This document shows positions 1-40,390 of a DNA stretch of 64,000 nucleotides, one piece after another. The translations under genes were made by a program, and so were the position numbers. Origin of the DNA: Lumbricus rubellus (Eukaryota > Annelida > Clitellata > Crassiclitellata > Lumbricidae); the NCBI GenBank assembly GCA_945859605.1, contig OX243825.1:25369713-25433712 (forward strand), read 5' to 3'. The notes under the pieces were generated by a model. That model made no database searches, was not told where the DNA came from, and was given only the letters and a program-made list of their open reading frames with translations. The number at the start of each line of letters is the position of its first letter. The stretch's first letter is position 1.

Positions 1-108
1 TATTAGGTGTCTGTAATAATAACAGCTTGCATAGCAAAAAGCAGTAATTTTTTTCTGCTATAAAAGCTGTAAATGCTACAAATACACATTACTCATAGAC
101 ATATACTT

Positions 109-616
109 TGATAAGACAAAACCGATGGTATTTGGCGATAAAGACATCACGCAATGGGTAATGGTGGAAGGAATACACCTGGAAAACGTGGAGAGGTTTA
201 CTTACCTTGGAAGTAGTATGACATTCGATCTAGATTGCAAGAGTGAAATAAAGATACGAATAGCAAAGGGAACAGCGGTGTTGAAAGCAATGGAGAAAAT
301 TTGGAAATGCTACAGGAAAATCTTGAGGATAGGATGGACACAGAAGATCAACAATGACGAAGTATACAAGAGGGTGGATATGACTGAGAATCTGATGCAG
401 AAGATCATCCAACGAAAACTGAAATTGTTCGGACATATCTGCAGAATGAAAGATGATAGAAAGATTAAGTCTCTGATGTTTGGAATAATGGAGGGCAACA
501 ACAAAAGAGGAAGGCCGCATCGAGAGTGGACGGATGACATTGTGGATTGGTTTGGAGAAGATCTACAGCACCTGGGGCATGCGGCCAGGACAGACTCGAG
601 TGGAGAAACATTGTGA
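109..616 (+). pseudogene. Non-LTR retrotransposon, reverse transcriptase C-terminal fragment
   Basis: The translation matches the C-terminal part of endonuclease/reverse-transcriptase ORFs of LINE elements: a KTKPMVFG-like entry, FTYLGSSMT, an EIKIRIAKG stretch, YRKILRIGW, FGHICRM and RGRPHREWTDDI. Compared with the better-preserved copy at 53581-54310 (minus), about 45 codons are missing between KAMEKIWK and CYRKILRIG, near position 308. Near 590 the frame shifts by one base: the family ending (WRNIVKKA-like) continues in another frame to a stop near 643. The 3' end runs into a TGATGATGATTGATGAT tract. It lies in the last visible DHX8 intron, antisense to that gene. It is a dead fragment of RTE- or CR1-like type; the clade is not settled. 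Confidence 0.85.
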
Positions 617-1727
617 AGAAGGCGTCGGACACCTACGGGCATTGAGCCCATGGTTGTTGATGATGATTGATGATATACATACCAGTCTTTCATGCTAACT
701 ATTGCTGAACCCAAACTGTTTAGCAGTAGTTTTGCTAACTCTTACACACAGATCGAGGTCGTTTATATATAATAGCAACCACATTACAAAACTGCACCCA
801 TCTGGCATATAATCAGCTCTAGTTAGAGTTCCATTTATACACGTTACACAGAGGGAAAATTGCACATTCCAACAAAACCCTTACATGGGTGTTAATGGTT
901 TGGTAAAGTTATAATGGCAACTTAATGTCGGTGATTTTTAAAACAATTACATGCAGCTATTTAAATAGTCACGTCCCCTTGGTCATTCAGTTGAAAATAA
1001 TATAATTCAAACTGCAGTGTTGATTGGCTTCGAAACAAATACTCCTGATGAACTAGACGTTTCAAGATTATAAACAGTACCTCCGTCAAGTTACCATAAA
1101 ATTATGAGGATCATCATAGATTAGAAAACAACATAAACTGATTTTAGTCGCATATTTTTTAAAGCTAAATGTATTTTATTCATCAGCCAAGTCTAAAAAA
1201 TAATGTTATCGTGTACCAGTGTTGTGAAGTTTCTCAAAACATATTCAATGACCAGGCAGAGGTTCTGGCATTGGCAACCTTGATGGCAATGCGTGCCAAT
1301 GTTGTTGTTTAGAAGAAATCAAAGCTAATCTCTGACTAAATTAATTAATTAATTCAATTAGTTGTCACTGACACTGTTGTTACCTTGTCTGCCTGACGAG
1401 TGGCTACAACACCCTGATCCAGTTATATAAATAATGTTGTAGACAACATAATTCATGTTAACATGTCTGACACTACTTACTTAGAAAATAAATAAATAAA
1501 CTTAAGTACCCTGTATTTAACAATTAACCCTACGTTAGCAGATATCTGGACAGCTAGGAAGGATACAGGATGTTGTTTAGTGGTGCAGACATGGCTAGCT
1601 AAACCCATGAGTTAAATAAAAATGCTTTCTAAAGTGCAAACATTATGCATATAGCATCAGAACTCAAGAACCATTATTATCAATAGAAGTGCATGACATG
1701 TAAAACTGCTTCTGCGCCTTCACTCAC

Positions 1728-29658
<27,931 letters not shown>

Positions 29659-29782
29659 ATTCTGATAATTATATATGAAAAACTTTCAATTTCCTGACAA
29701 TAATCGAAACAAAACTGCGATTATACACTTTGGTTAAACTAATAACATTTCCAAAAGACTATAAATATATAGCAGGTGAGTA

Positions 29783-29860
29783 AATAAGTAAGTAAGTAAG
29801 TATATTCTTTAATGAGCCAGTGTCAAATTCGCATTCTGTTGCACAATACATGTAGGTCTA
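29783..29860 (-). mobile_element. Dispersed repeat ending in (ACTT)n (two copies near here)
   Basis: AAGTAAGTAAGTATATTCTTTAATGAG and a similar sequence at 28926-28990 (AAGTAAGTATTCCTTTAATTCTCAGTTGCAGACCGCATTCTG). Just upstream of the DHX8 start codon. Family unassigned. Confidence 0.4.
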
Positions 29861-30049
29861 CATGTAGCCTATAGGCTACGTCACTCTTAATAACATTCAA
29901 ATGTTAATATGAGTACAAGATTCTAACTATAAAGGTCTTGCCTTTCACTGTGGATTATCAGTAAGACTGTAGTCTGTGAGACAACGGTTGGTTTAGACTT
30001 TAGAGTCTTTATATAGGCCTAGACGATCTTGGTCAATGGTCTCATTCAT

Positions 30050-30360
30050 TTTTAGGGCCTAGGCCTATATTTTTTCTCAGTTCATATTGACACATGATGG
30101 CCTTCATGATTTCATCGAAATATTTCAAGCAGAGCAAACGTCCTATATCTTTTTTTAGTGCAGCCACCCACAAGGGCGAATACAGAAACTTTGGACGGGG
30201 GGGGGGGAATTCTTGGCCCCTTGGGTCTGGGAAAAAATGTTCGTATCCGCCAAGAAAGTTGATGACCTTTTTTAGTCGTCTGGCGAAATTTTTCAGAAAA
30301 TTATACCGTTTCATCCGCCAAAAAGTTGATGACCTTTTTTAGTCATTAGGCCTTTAAGTC
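30050..30360. repeat. Decayed repeats: CAGGGTGGGCC-family piece and GTTGATGACC motif
   Basis: 30080-30175 shares ACACATGATGGCC, ATTTCATCGAAATATTTCAA and GCAGCCACCCA with the element at 3316. Then come two copies of CCGCCAA(G/A)AAAGTTGATGACC followed by TTTTTTAGTC. The latter theme returns near 41270-41430. No gene is recognised from 29.66 to 30.66 kb. Confidence 0.5.
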
Positions 30361-30884
30361 CAAATCCTTGAAAATAGGGCCTATACCAAATTATAAGCTT
30401 GTTGAAACCAAATGGAGGGGCCACGATACATGGGCATTTCTAAATGGGGGCCATGGCCGGATTGGCCCTCTGGATCCGCCCTGGGCCTGGCCACCCACTG
30501 TTTTTGGCTTTTTGCATATCTCTATACTAGAAAATTTGACAGTAGGCTACTGTTGCTGTTTACATTATGATATTACACGAACTGTTATTATATAGGCCTA
30601 TTTATATTGTATAAATTTACTATTTTAATAGGTCTGTCATAATATATAGGCCTAGATCCTATCATTATTATCATATTATAAAAAGTAAAGTAAAGTCGTC
30701 CAAGGGCCGAAGGTTCGTTCGTGAGGGTGTTAATCTCCTTTTCTTGGTCCTGAGCTGAAAAAGGTCGTCAGATTTTTTCTGCCAGGATCAGCAAAGGTTT
30801 TCGGACCCAAGGTACAAATTTTTGGCCTCCCCTGAAACATATCTGTATCCGCCTTTGAAAAAGTGCCTGAACGCTCGATCCGTG

Positions 30885-31125
30885 GTGGTTGTGCTGGTGG
30901 TGATGGTTGTGCTGGTGGTGGTGGTTGTGCTGGTGGTGGTGGTTGTGCTGGTGGTGGTGGTTGTGCTGGTGGTTGTGCTGGTGGTGGCGATGCTGATCAA
31001 CTGATGGATGCGGGGTGGTGCTGGTGGTGGTGCTGGTGGTGGTACTGCTGATGGTGGTGGTTGTGGTGGTGGTTGCAGTGGTTGTGGTGGTGGTTGTGGT
31101 GGTGGTTGTGGTGGTGATAATTATT
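30885..31125 (+). repeat. (GGT)n-rich low-complexity block
   Basis: Runs of GGTGGTGGTTGTGCT, then GGTGGTTGT. Frames give poly-Val/Gly or His/Thr peptides with no homology. Confidence 0.85.
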
Positions 31126-31173
31126 GGTGCTCGTGGTGCCATCGACAGCGAAGACGTCATTGGTGATGCATCA

Positions 31174-31575
<402 letters not shown>

Positions 31576-31713
31576 ACGTGCTGTCTTTGAAGTGACGATA
31601 ATTAATTTATCATTATTTTATTCTTCATTTATCGCTAAAATTGAACTTTAATCTTCTTTTGATTAGCAATGACGATAGCATAAGACATCGTGCACGTAGT
31701 AAAGCAGTAGAAA

Positions 31714-31809
<96 letters not shown>
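31714..31809 (+). repeat. (GACA)n microsatellite
   Basis: About 24 perfect tetranucleotide units. Confidence 0.95.
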
Positions 31810-31895
31810 GAACGTCGTCGGTGGCCGCTGATCTTGACTGGTGACCGCGGAGTGAGTTTGTGATGTTCAATGATCATAGACCGCGTCGTCTGAAT

Positions 31896-32160
31896 GACTT
31901 CCTCCTCCTCCTTCTCATGCTCCTCCTGCTTTTCCTCCTGCTTCTCCTCCTCCTGCTTTTCCTCCTGCTTCTCCTCCTCCTGCTTCTCCCTCTGCTTCTC
32001 CTCCTCCTCCTGCTTCTCTCTCTGCTTCTCTTGCTCCTCCTGCTTCTCCTCCTGCTCCTCCTGCTTCTCCTCCTGCTCCTCCTGCTTCTCTTGCTCCTCC
32101 TGCTTCTCCTCCTGCTCCTTATCCTTCTGCTCCTTCTCATGCTCTTCCCCCTCCTCTTCA
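31896..32160 (+). repeat. Pyrimidine-rich TCCTCCTGCTTC minisatellite
   Basis: Degenerate 12-15-bp units built of TCCTCC, TGCTTC and TGCTCC; polypyrimidine with scattered G. Read-through peptides are compositional. A short (GAC)n followed by (GTC)n, potentially hairpin-forming, lies at 32438-32489, and (TA)n at 32587-32685. Confidence 0.85.
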
Positions 32161-32582
32161 TCCGTCAGGAGGCAGGTATAGAGACAGGTCTATACGCGCG
32201 GCGGAAGCCAGCGATGGATAATTGCTGGAGGCGGATCGGAATCAGAGGGAGAGGAGAGAGAGAGAGAGCTGGAGACAGCGCACGGAAGGAGGGCGGGAGG
32301 GAGATAGGGACGGGAATGGAGGAGGAGGGAGGGTGTAGATAATAGACAGAATGAAGTCCATTATGATCTCTGATGCACCTGTATACTACATGTGTAGTCG
32401 TTGTTCTACCTGTATGATGACATTTGTAACCGATGTGACGACGACGACGACGGAAACGTGATCGTCGTCGTCGTCGTCGTCGTCGTCGTTGTTAATGCGT
32501 CTTCTTATCGTCGTCGTCACTCTGTGACATCATGTCATCGTAAACAGTCTTACTCCAGGCGGAAATGATGATCAGAGCACTA

Positions 32583-32615
<33 letters not shown>

Positions 32616-32699
32616 GTTATATACTTATATATATGTGTATATATATATAATTATATATATGTATATATATATATGCATGTATATATATACGGTACGGCT

Positions 32700-33147
32700 T
32701 AGACGTTGTAACCAACTGACCCGGTCTGCTTAGGCCTGCAATAAGAAGATGAAACGAATGGACGGATGAGAGCGGGGAACGGTGGGAAAGGCGGGAGGGG
32801 GAGGGGGAGGGATGGGAGGGATGGAGGGTGGCGTCTGCAGCAACGGATTAAAAGAGAAACATGGACGACTGCAACAGCAGCGGATCATGAACGACAAGAA
32901 AAGAAGATTCACGCAATGAAATTGGACGGACAAATGCGTGCAATTTGTTCTTTTCCAGCTGGGTTGGCTCGTAGGGAGGGGGGGGGTACGTCTTAACATA
33001 ATTCAGCTATATGATAGCCTAAAATATCAAAATTATCTGATAACTACGAAGAGGTTGGCTTTGTTCTCATTGGTCTTAACAGTGCATCCTGCAGCTTAGC
33101 AGGTTCTCAGGAAAGCATTGTCTTGGGTTAAACATTACACCCTATCT
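32700..33147. other. No gene recognised
   Basis: A G-rich patch (32786-32830) and otherwise unique-looking sequence. I see no splice-supported reading frame, RNA gene or terminal repeats. Confidence 0.5.
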
Positions 33148-33800
33148 CTAACAATGTGTAGTCATTGCGCCGGTGTCAAGATTTAAATACCGTCTGCTGG
33201 TCGTGCACCACAGGAAGTCTGTCTTCTCGACTCTCATCTCGAGGTTGAGTCGCAGTAGATTCGACCGCATCCAATGCATGCATCCATTCGGCAATCCTTG
33301 AACGCCAAGCTCCATTCTTCGCCGCTGCTGCTCGACAGTTGATGGATCATTCATCACGTACCATGCACGTGTATAGAGCTGCAGGGGAGTCGTCGGAAAT
33401 GAGATGCTAGGTCGAGACTAGCAGCGAGTTCACCCACATCGACGAGTGACGTCGACGAGTGACGTCGACGAGTGACGTCGACGAGTGACGTCGACGAGTG
33501 ACGTCGACGAGTGACGTCGACGAGTGACGTCGACGAGTGACGTCGGCGGTGTTGAGCAGAAACAGCAGCGGGCCGAGAACAGATCCACAAGTGACGCCAC
33601 AGAAGAGAGAGCGGATGGTTGAAAAAAACACCGTCGTGTCTGTCGACGATCGCAGAGAAAGAAGCGAAGCCAGTCAAGCGCGGTTGAGCGGATCATCCCG
33701 TACGTCTTTGACAAGCATTCGACCAGAACATCGTGGTCCACTGTATATGATCGAAATCGATCGATAATATATCGATCAGACAAAGCAAAGCGTGGATGTC
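33148..33800 (-). pseudogene. LINE reverse transcriptase fragment with internal 13-bp array
   Basis: Minus-strand pieces in different frames follow the order of a CR1-like RT: VDHDVLVECLSKTYG, TALDWLRFFLCDRRQ, GSVLGPLLFLLNTADV, then GELAASLDLASHF, a frameshifted DDS...LYT (motif C region), QQRRRMELGVQ and KTDFLWCTTSRRYLNLD. An array of eight 13-bp units separates TADV from GELAAS. The tyrosine of the YADD motif is destroyed by the frameshift. Confidence 0.82.
33439..33543. repeat. 13-bp array TCGACGAGTGACG, 8 copies
   Basis: Perfect tandem copies inside the LINE pseudogene. The unit begins and ends with sequence that normally encodes DVTS in this RT region, so the array probably grew there by slippage. 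Confidence 0.9.
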
Positions 33801-33859
33801 CGCGTCGATGGCTTGGGTCGAATGATATTTCCGGTATAGGCCAACCATTTCCCATTTAA

Positions 33860-34500
33860 TGCATGCCTCTGATGGGTCCCCAGATCGAGCCTATTTGGGG
33901 CCATCGACTGCAGTGGCCTTATAACTATTGTGGGCATGATAAGAAGCAATAGCGCTTTCGGTGGCATGCCTCGTTCGTTCCAAACCTCATCATAATTATG
34001 ATAGAGACTATGGTGATGTTGTCAGGGCCCCAATCTAGCCTACCTCCTAGAGCTATGCAGCCTTACATTGGGTATCCAAGGACGTCCAAGGAGACAAAGG
34101 ATGTAAAATGGACGAAAGAGAAGAGCATATTAAACAGAAGCGATGCTCGTTTGCATTGCAGGTTGCGTGTAGATCTATATTTGCTATAGGGAACTACGAA
34201 TATAATCATATTGTGTATGTATATATACATATATACATATATAATTATATATATATATATATATGTAGGCTATAGGATATAATCCGCGCACATGATCCAT
34301 CTTTTACGAGATTATTGCTTTGCCTTTGGTCTAATAATATAATATAGATCTATATATAATATAATTATAATATAATTATAGGCTATGTATATAGTTGAAA
34401 CTCAGCTGCAGCTCTTAATCTGTAAGAGCGATGCCACCGTCCTTATCCACGGAATCAGCAGCGGCAGCAGCAGCAGCAGCAGCAGCAGCGGTGGCGCCGG
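33860..34500. other. No gene recognised; AT repeats and (AGC)n
   Basis: Unique-looking sequence to 34200, AT-rich palindromic repeats at 34205-34385, and (CAG)n at 34456-34488. Confidence 0.5.
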
Positions 34501-34504
34501 TATA

Positions 34505-34869
34505 AAAGTCTCCCCCCCAAGCCCCGAAGCAAAGTCTCCCCCGAAACATAGTCTCCCCTGGCTGAAAATATGTACTGGAAGACATTTTTCTGATGCAAAA
34601 GTATAATGTATAATTATATATTATTAGTGTTAAACGATTTAACAACGTAAACAGTTTAATCGTCTGTAAATTTTATGCGACTGTATCCGATTTCGCGATC
34701 AACGGGGAGAGACTTTATTTCGTTGGCGAAGAAATAGGCTATTCTCTCTTCCGGAGACTTTATTTCAGAATATAGTCTCCAGAGGGCGAATTTATTCTGG
34801 AACAGACCCGCCAAGGAGATAATCTGTTTAGAAATAAAAACTTCGGGGAGACTTTTAGGGGGGAGACTC
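34505..34869. mobile_element. Foldback-like element with AGTCTCCCC / GGGGAGACT arms
   Basis: The left arm has three AAAGTCTCCCCC-type units (34506-34560). The right part has several GGGGAGACTTT or GGAGACTTTATTTC units (34703-34868) in opposite orientation. The arms are unequal and diverged. Same design as the elements at 23794, 55603 and 56818. Confidence 0.55.
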
Positions 34870-35099
34870 TGTCACGCGACACCCGGCATTGAGGAGGGAG
34901 GGGCGCATCATAAGGCGCAGCAACAGCAGCTAAGATGGCCTCCATCGCTAATTAAAACGACAGAGACGGCGGCGGAGGATGAGGATGAGGATGAGGAAGC
35001 AGCAGCAGCAGCGGTGGTGGCGACGGAGGAGGATCCATGGCTTTGACTGTAATCATCCGACTGACGCTGATTGCTCGTCGCCGCCGAAGAACAACTCAG

Positions 35100-35102
<3 letters not shown>

Positions 35103-35156
<54 letters not shown>

Positions 35157-35215
35157 TATTATATATATAATTATATATATATAAAAAATTATATATATAT
35201 ATAATTATATATATT
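35103..35215. repeat. (TA)n and AT-rich palindromes
   Basis: About 50 bp of pure (TA)n followed by TATATAATTATA variants. Confidence 0.9.
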
Positions 35216-35512
35216 AAATAGATCTGTTATAGTCTATGTCTCTCTTATTTGCTGCCTGCAGTATATGAAAGTAGTCGTACAACATGTTAGACATTTTAAT
35301 ATTATATTAAGACTCAGAGTAATAATTGCACTTAATACATTCATTATAGGCCTACACATGTACTATAGCATAGAACGATGATGACGACGACGACGACGAC
35401 GATGACTGATTGGCTGACATAATAGACTTCAGATTTGCCAGTGACTCTGTTTAGCAGCAGTAGTCCATATTATTGTGTGGATAAACGACCCTGTCTATAG
35501 ACTATATGTCTA

Positions 35513-35943
35513 TCTTTCTATCTGTCTCTCTGTCTATCTGTCTCTCTTTCTATCTGTCTCTCTGTATCTCTTTCTATCTGTCTCTCTGTCTATAGTTCTA
35601 TCTGTATCTCTGTCTATAGTTCTATCTGTATCTCTTTCTATATCTGCCTATATGTCTATCTTTCTATCTGTCTCTCTGTCTCTCTTTCTATCTGTCTCTC
35701 TGCCTCTCTGTATCTCTTTCTATCTGTATCTCTGTCTATAGTTCTATCTGTATCTCTTTCTATATCTGCCTTTATGTCTATCTTTCTATCTGTCTCTCTG
35801 TCTCTCTTTCTATCTGTCTCTCTGTCTCTCTTTCTATCTTTCCATCTGTCTCTCTTTCTATCTGTCTCTCTGCCTCTCTTTCTATCTTTCCATCTGTCTA
35901 TCTGTCTATCTGTCCATCTGTCTATCTGTCTATCTGTCTATCT
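35513..35943 (+). repeat. (TCTA/TCTG/TCTC)n complex microsatellite
   Basis: About 430 bp of tetranucleotide variants with partial duplication of longer blocks (GTATCTCTTTCTATATCTGCC occurs twice). Confidence 0.93.
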
Positions 35944-35999
35944 CGTGTCGCTGAAACAAAGACAGACAAGCAAACGAGGACGGCGCATGCATCCTTGCA

Positions 36000-36700
36000 A
36001 CTTAGAGGAAATGAAGAATTGAAGCGAATAGTCTAAAGAAGGACAAGAAGAGAAAGACAACAACGGACTAATAGAGCGTTAAATGAAGCGTTCAATGGAA
36101 GCGGAAGAGTATACGTACTAGGCAGTTTAAGATTAAGGCACCGTAACCAAAAAATGAATGAATCAATCAATTTTTTATTGAGGAAATGAACCAGAGGAAT
36201 CACGCTGAATAACAGTGTTCAGTATTTAATCTATATTATAGAAAAGTTCCTCATGAATGACATTTCTCCATGCAGGAAAGAAACGAGGTCATCAGAAAAA
36301 ACTAAAGGTCGTCGGAAAAATGCTATTGTTTAGGACTTTAGGATATAATGCGATAGGCCTACTACATTATAATTTTACGTCCGTTCGTCTGTCACGGTTG
36401 CGTATAGGTCTATAGGCCTATCGAAATTAAACGGTGCACCGCTGAAATTTCATATTTTCGCAGGCATGTTCAAGCATTCCGGTCATTTGCTGGATATGGA
36501 CCATGTTATGGTTGCGGTATATTGACCTTATAGGCATCTAACATCTCCCTCAGCCATGCTAAAATTGCGAGGAGGGTTGAGGTGGTTCAACTCCAATAGT
36601 CTTTCTTATAGGGTCACATAGTTAGACCTATTAATCTTTTCAACTCAACTCCATGTGGATAATACAGTAGACTCATAGTCTGACCCCGTACCCCATATCC
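36000..36700. other. No gene recognised
   Basis: Unique-looking sequence with several TAGGCCTA palindromes and a short GGTCATCAGAAAAAACTAAAG / GGTCGTCGG motif related to 30330 and 41400. No coding signal. Confidence 0.5.
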
Positions 36701-36706
36701 TTCTTA

Positions 36707-37197
36707 GGGGCCGTCCATAAAGTACGTCACGCTCCAGGGGGGGGTGTGAGAAAGTGTGACAGTTTGTGACAGAGGGAGGGGGAAAGGCCATGTGTGACGT
36801 CACACATTTTTTAATGATGTGTATTATATAATTGTCTAGTCTAATTTTTGCAATTTTTGTTTTCAAATTCAATCTACATTGAGTTACTGCTTCAATGAAT
36901 AATTGTGACAACTGTTGACAATTAACTATTCTACTATTAAAGTCATTATAATAATGTGATAGTTCTTTTAAGTGGAAACTTTACAGTTTAATATATAGTG
37001 AAGTGTGTTTTAGATTAAATTTTAATAAGGTGTTAATTACAAAAAAATTCGAAAGTGTGACGTACTTTAGGGGGGGGGGGGTCCGAGAAAGTGTGACGTA
37101 CTTTAAGGGGGGTCCGAGGAAGTATGACAGTTTGTGACAGGGGGAGGTCAAAAATGGTCAAAAATAGCGTGACGTAGCCTACTTTATGGACGGCCCC
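36707..37197. mobile_element. PIF/Harbinger-like MITE (TTA target duplication)
   Basis: Starts GGGGCCGTCCATAAAGTACG and ends with the inverse. TTA flanks both sides (36704-36706 and 37198-37200), as in the TWA duplications of PIF/Harbinger elements. Subterminal TGTGACGTACTTT and GTGTGACAGTTTGTGACAG repeats occur near both ends. No transposase. Confidence 0.82.
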
Positions 37198-37200
37198 TTA

Positions 37201-38138
37201 GGACTTCTACAATTATTCTCATATTTCCCTCAACTTCTCTCAGATATAACTTCAAAATTAGGGTCCTGTTGTAAACAATTTAAGTTTCTATCGTACGAAG
37301 CATGTGAAAAAAGGAAGCTAGAAATGCCGAAGCAGATTATTGTCTGATTGTCTGAGTGCAGAGCGCTGCAGCATTCTGGTCTACGACTTTACGGCACGAT
37401 GATATTTTGATCTGCATAACAATATGTTCATTACTGTTTCCTTAAATGCTGGTCACGTATAGGAGGCGGGGGTCCAGAGGCAAATGCCCCACCCCCAAAA
37501 AATTCGGGCGAGTCTGTTTTCGGGCAAGTAGGCCCGATAAAATATTGAATAAACATTGCTTGAAGTTCAACGTTCATTATGCAGTTCTATTTTGTCAGAA
37601 TCGAGTTCGAAACTAGGCCTGGGCTAGGCTATAGCTCACAACAACAATAGACAGAGGTAGCAACAACTCGCATGAAAAAGTTCTCAATCAAGGTAGCACT
37701 TCGTAAATACTGGCGAAAATCGCAGAAATTCACGAGCCGAAATTTGCCCGAAATTTGCGTCAATTCTGGTGCATGTGGGGAATTCACAGCATTCAAACCA
37801 AGTGACACAGATCACGGAATTCACGATTTGAATGACATCGAAAATGTGTACTATCTCTGATATCATGGAGCAAGATAGATATGCATACACGATAAATATC
37901 TTGCGATCAATAACATTTAACATGCACGTAGGCCTATAGGCTACATGATTTAGGTCTACACTCTACACCGTTATTGAGACTTTTAGCAAACAGTTACTCA
38001 AGAAGGTGGGCCGATGAGTTTAGGATCCCTAAGCTATCTCAAGGCTAGGCTATAAGGAAAACAAGTTGAAATAAATTTAAATTATAGCCTAGAAGTCGGC
38101 ACCACTAAGTCTTACGATAATGGCGACAAGTTACCTAA

Positions 38139-38205
<67 letters not shown>

Positions 38206-38382
38206 TTTTAGTTGGGAGTACGGTATTGAATATCTTACTAATCGTCTCCACTTCTGGATGATGTCCTCAAAATCGAATTCGAATTGACTACTGCAATTAT
38301 TTATATCAGTTCTACTCATTGATGCTCCTAAGCCTCGTCTATATCATCGCTTTTAGTCCGTGCTCATTTCAGCTGCTATAGG
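37201..38382. other. No gene recognised; (TA)n
   Basis: Contains a 62-codon frame at 37672-37860 with no recognisable domain and a (TA)n run at 38140-38204. Nothing else supported. Confidence 0.5.
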
Positions 38383-38530
38383 CATAGGCGCAACCACCCC
38401 TATATGGGACCCACGGGACGTATCCCCCTCAACTTTTGAGTGGTCCCCTGACTTTATTATTATGGTCCCCCAACTTTTAGGACGTGATTCATTATGGTCC
38501 CCCCAACTTTTAGGACGTGATTGCACCTAT
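38383..38530. repeat. Short element with repeated GGTCCCCCAACTTTT
   Basis: AGGCGCAACC at the left and, inverted, AGGTGCAATC at the right enclose three copies of a CCCCAACTTTT(G/A)G unit. A possible small foldback element. Confidence 0.45.
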
Positions 38531-39309
38531 ATGCTATAGGCCTACTGATTGCCCGCCTTCCCAGGTACCGAGTAGGCTACTCTCTCACATCTGCCATTAT
38601 TATGGCATTGTCAAAGAATGAGCTGCTGTGGCGGAGTTGCTTCCAGTTGTCGTCTACAAATTCCATTATATACATATAGGACAACAGAGTTCGATCTGAT
38701 CTGACGATTTTCATGTCGTCACCAGTGGCGGCGCCAGGATTTCAGGTTTGGGGGGGCTGAAGCCCTAAGCCCAACTTAAATTTTTTACGAAGCGCCGAAG
38801 GCGCCAAGTTGCGAGTGCCGAAGGCACGAAGCCCATACCGACTAGGGGGTCTGGGGGAGCGTCGTAAGCTCCCCCAGCGGGGTCTGGGGCGGAGCCCCAG
38901 CCGCCAACGCATTTTTGGCTCTGTTGACCTCAACTGGAACCATTTTTATGCTCTTTTTGCCAGCTATTTGTGAACGATAAAATCATGAAAACTTCAATAA
39001 GAAGTCGTTTTGCAGAGTAGCAGACTACCAGTATAAGAATGTCAAAATACTATTGTAAAAGAAATGGGCTTAGAAATTTAAAATGGGCTTAATATTTAGG
39101 CTACTATAATCACAAAAAGTTAAAAGTTTAAGCCTATAGCCTAAACAAGTTTATAAGTATACTGTCATGTGGGTAGGCCTACTGCATACATAGGAAACCC
39201 TAGGGGGCATGTCATATGTAGTGGGTTTTTCCTCATTTAAAAAACTTATTCTGTGAAGGCTTAACCTATACTTTTGTGTAGGCCTAATTTGCAACCATTG
39301 CTTAGTCAT

Positions 39310-39620
39310 TCATTTCAAGAATTTATATAGCGCCCCTTCGAGAAATCCACTCAGAAGAGCTTCCAGTCCAACCATGGTGAAACAAAAAAGTTTTAAGGAG
39401 CTTGTAGAACACTGACAACTCAACCCTAGGTAGCAAGCGCATCTGCATCGGCCGGGAGACTATTCCAGACAGAAGGACCTACAAATGAGAAAGCACGACG
39501 CTGACAAGTTGATGTTTCAACACGTGGGACCAAAACCTTACCGCTAGAGGCAGAGCGAAGGGCTTTGCGAGCCAGGACAGCAGACTCATCCCTCTGCTAG
39601 TGTTGAGCCACTAGCAGAGA
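39310..39620 (-). pseudogene. LINE ORF end plus 3' tail inside the hAT element
   Basis: The minus strand reads KVLVPRVETSTCQRRAFSF, GPSVWNSLPADADALAT, then stops, and the tail GAGTGGATTTCTCGAAGGGGCGCTATATAAATT with AATGAATGA. This is the clearest view of the ORF end and tail of the L2/CR1-like family in the window. Confidence 0.8.
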
Positions 39621-39784
39621 GATGAGTTTTGAGGGAGGAGATAATGCTCCTCCCCATTATCGAAATGTTTTTTTTATTTCCAGGCTGCAATGGTAGCATT
39701 TTTGACTGTCATTATAGCGAAAATAGGCTACTCATCAGTTCAGTGCTGATACGACTTCAAAAAGTGTCTCCTCCAATTGCTTAA

Positions 39785-40390
39785 AGGCCAAGCTCCATCG
39801 ATCAGATTCTCTTAGTAGAATGCTATGATTGGATGGCTAATAAAACCAATGACCGTCTGGCAGCGTCTTCTTCAAGTTTGGCCGACAGGATGACCGTTGC
39901 TATATGTATGTCCCCAGGGGTTGATCTAGGTCGACTGTACACCAACTTCGCTGACTTGCTGCATGGAGTCATATGCAGATTAGCAAGGCTGTCTAGCTGA
40001 GGAGCAGGCTAAGAGGAACAAACAATCCTCCCCCTCCCCCGCCAGAAGAGTATTGACGAGCTCGATGGTCAGCTGTATTAGCGGCTACAAGTTTACCTGT
40101 CTTAGGGCTTATGTGTCAACTAGATTTCGAACCCATGGTCACTGGCCGGCATTGGTAGGCCAGGCTAATCTGCATACAGAGACCCACTCAGGGAAGTCTA
40201 TAGAGTCTTTACACAACAATTCCTCGACCTACATGTAGCTTAGACAGCCTAGCAATCTAAAGCAGCTGCCAGTGCTTTCAGGCGAACTTGGAGCAGATGC
40301 TGATTGGTCAGCGTCACGCCCACTAAATAGGGACCTGCTGACCAATCAGCCTGGTTTACAAAGAAACTGCCAAAGGACCGAGCTTGGCCT
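39785..40390. mobile_element. TTAA-flanked MITE nested in the hAT element
   Basis: AGGCCAAGCTC after TTAA (39781-39784) and the inverse GAGCTTGGCCT before TTAA (40391-40394). 606 bp, no transposase. piggyBac- or Kolobok-like by its target site. Confidence 0.65.

Noticed and set aside
37672..37860. 62-codon frame MKKFSIKVALRKYW
   Set aside because: No recognisable domain, no splice or promoter context; cannot be supported as a gene.
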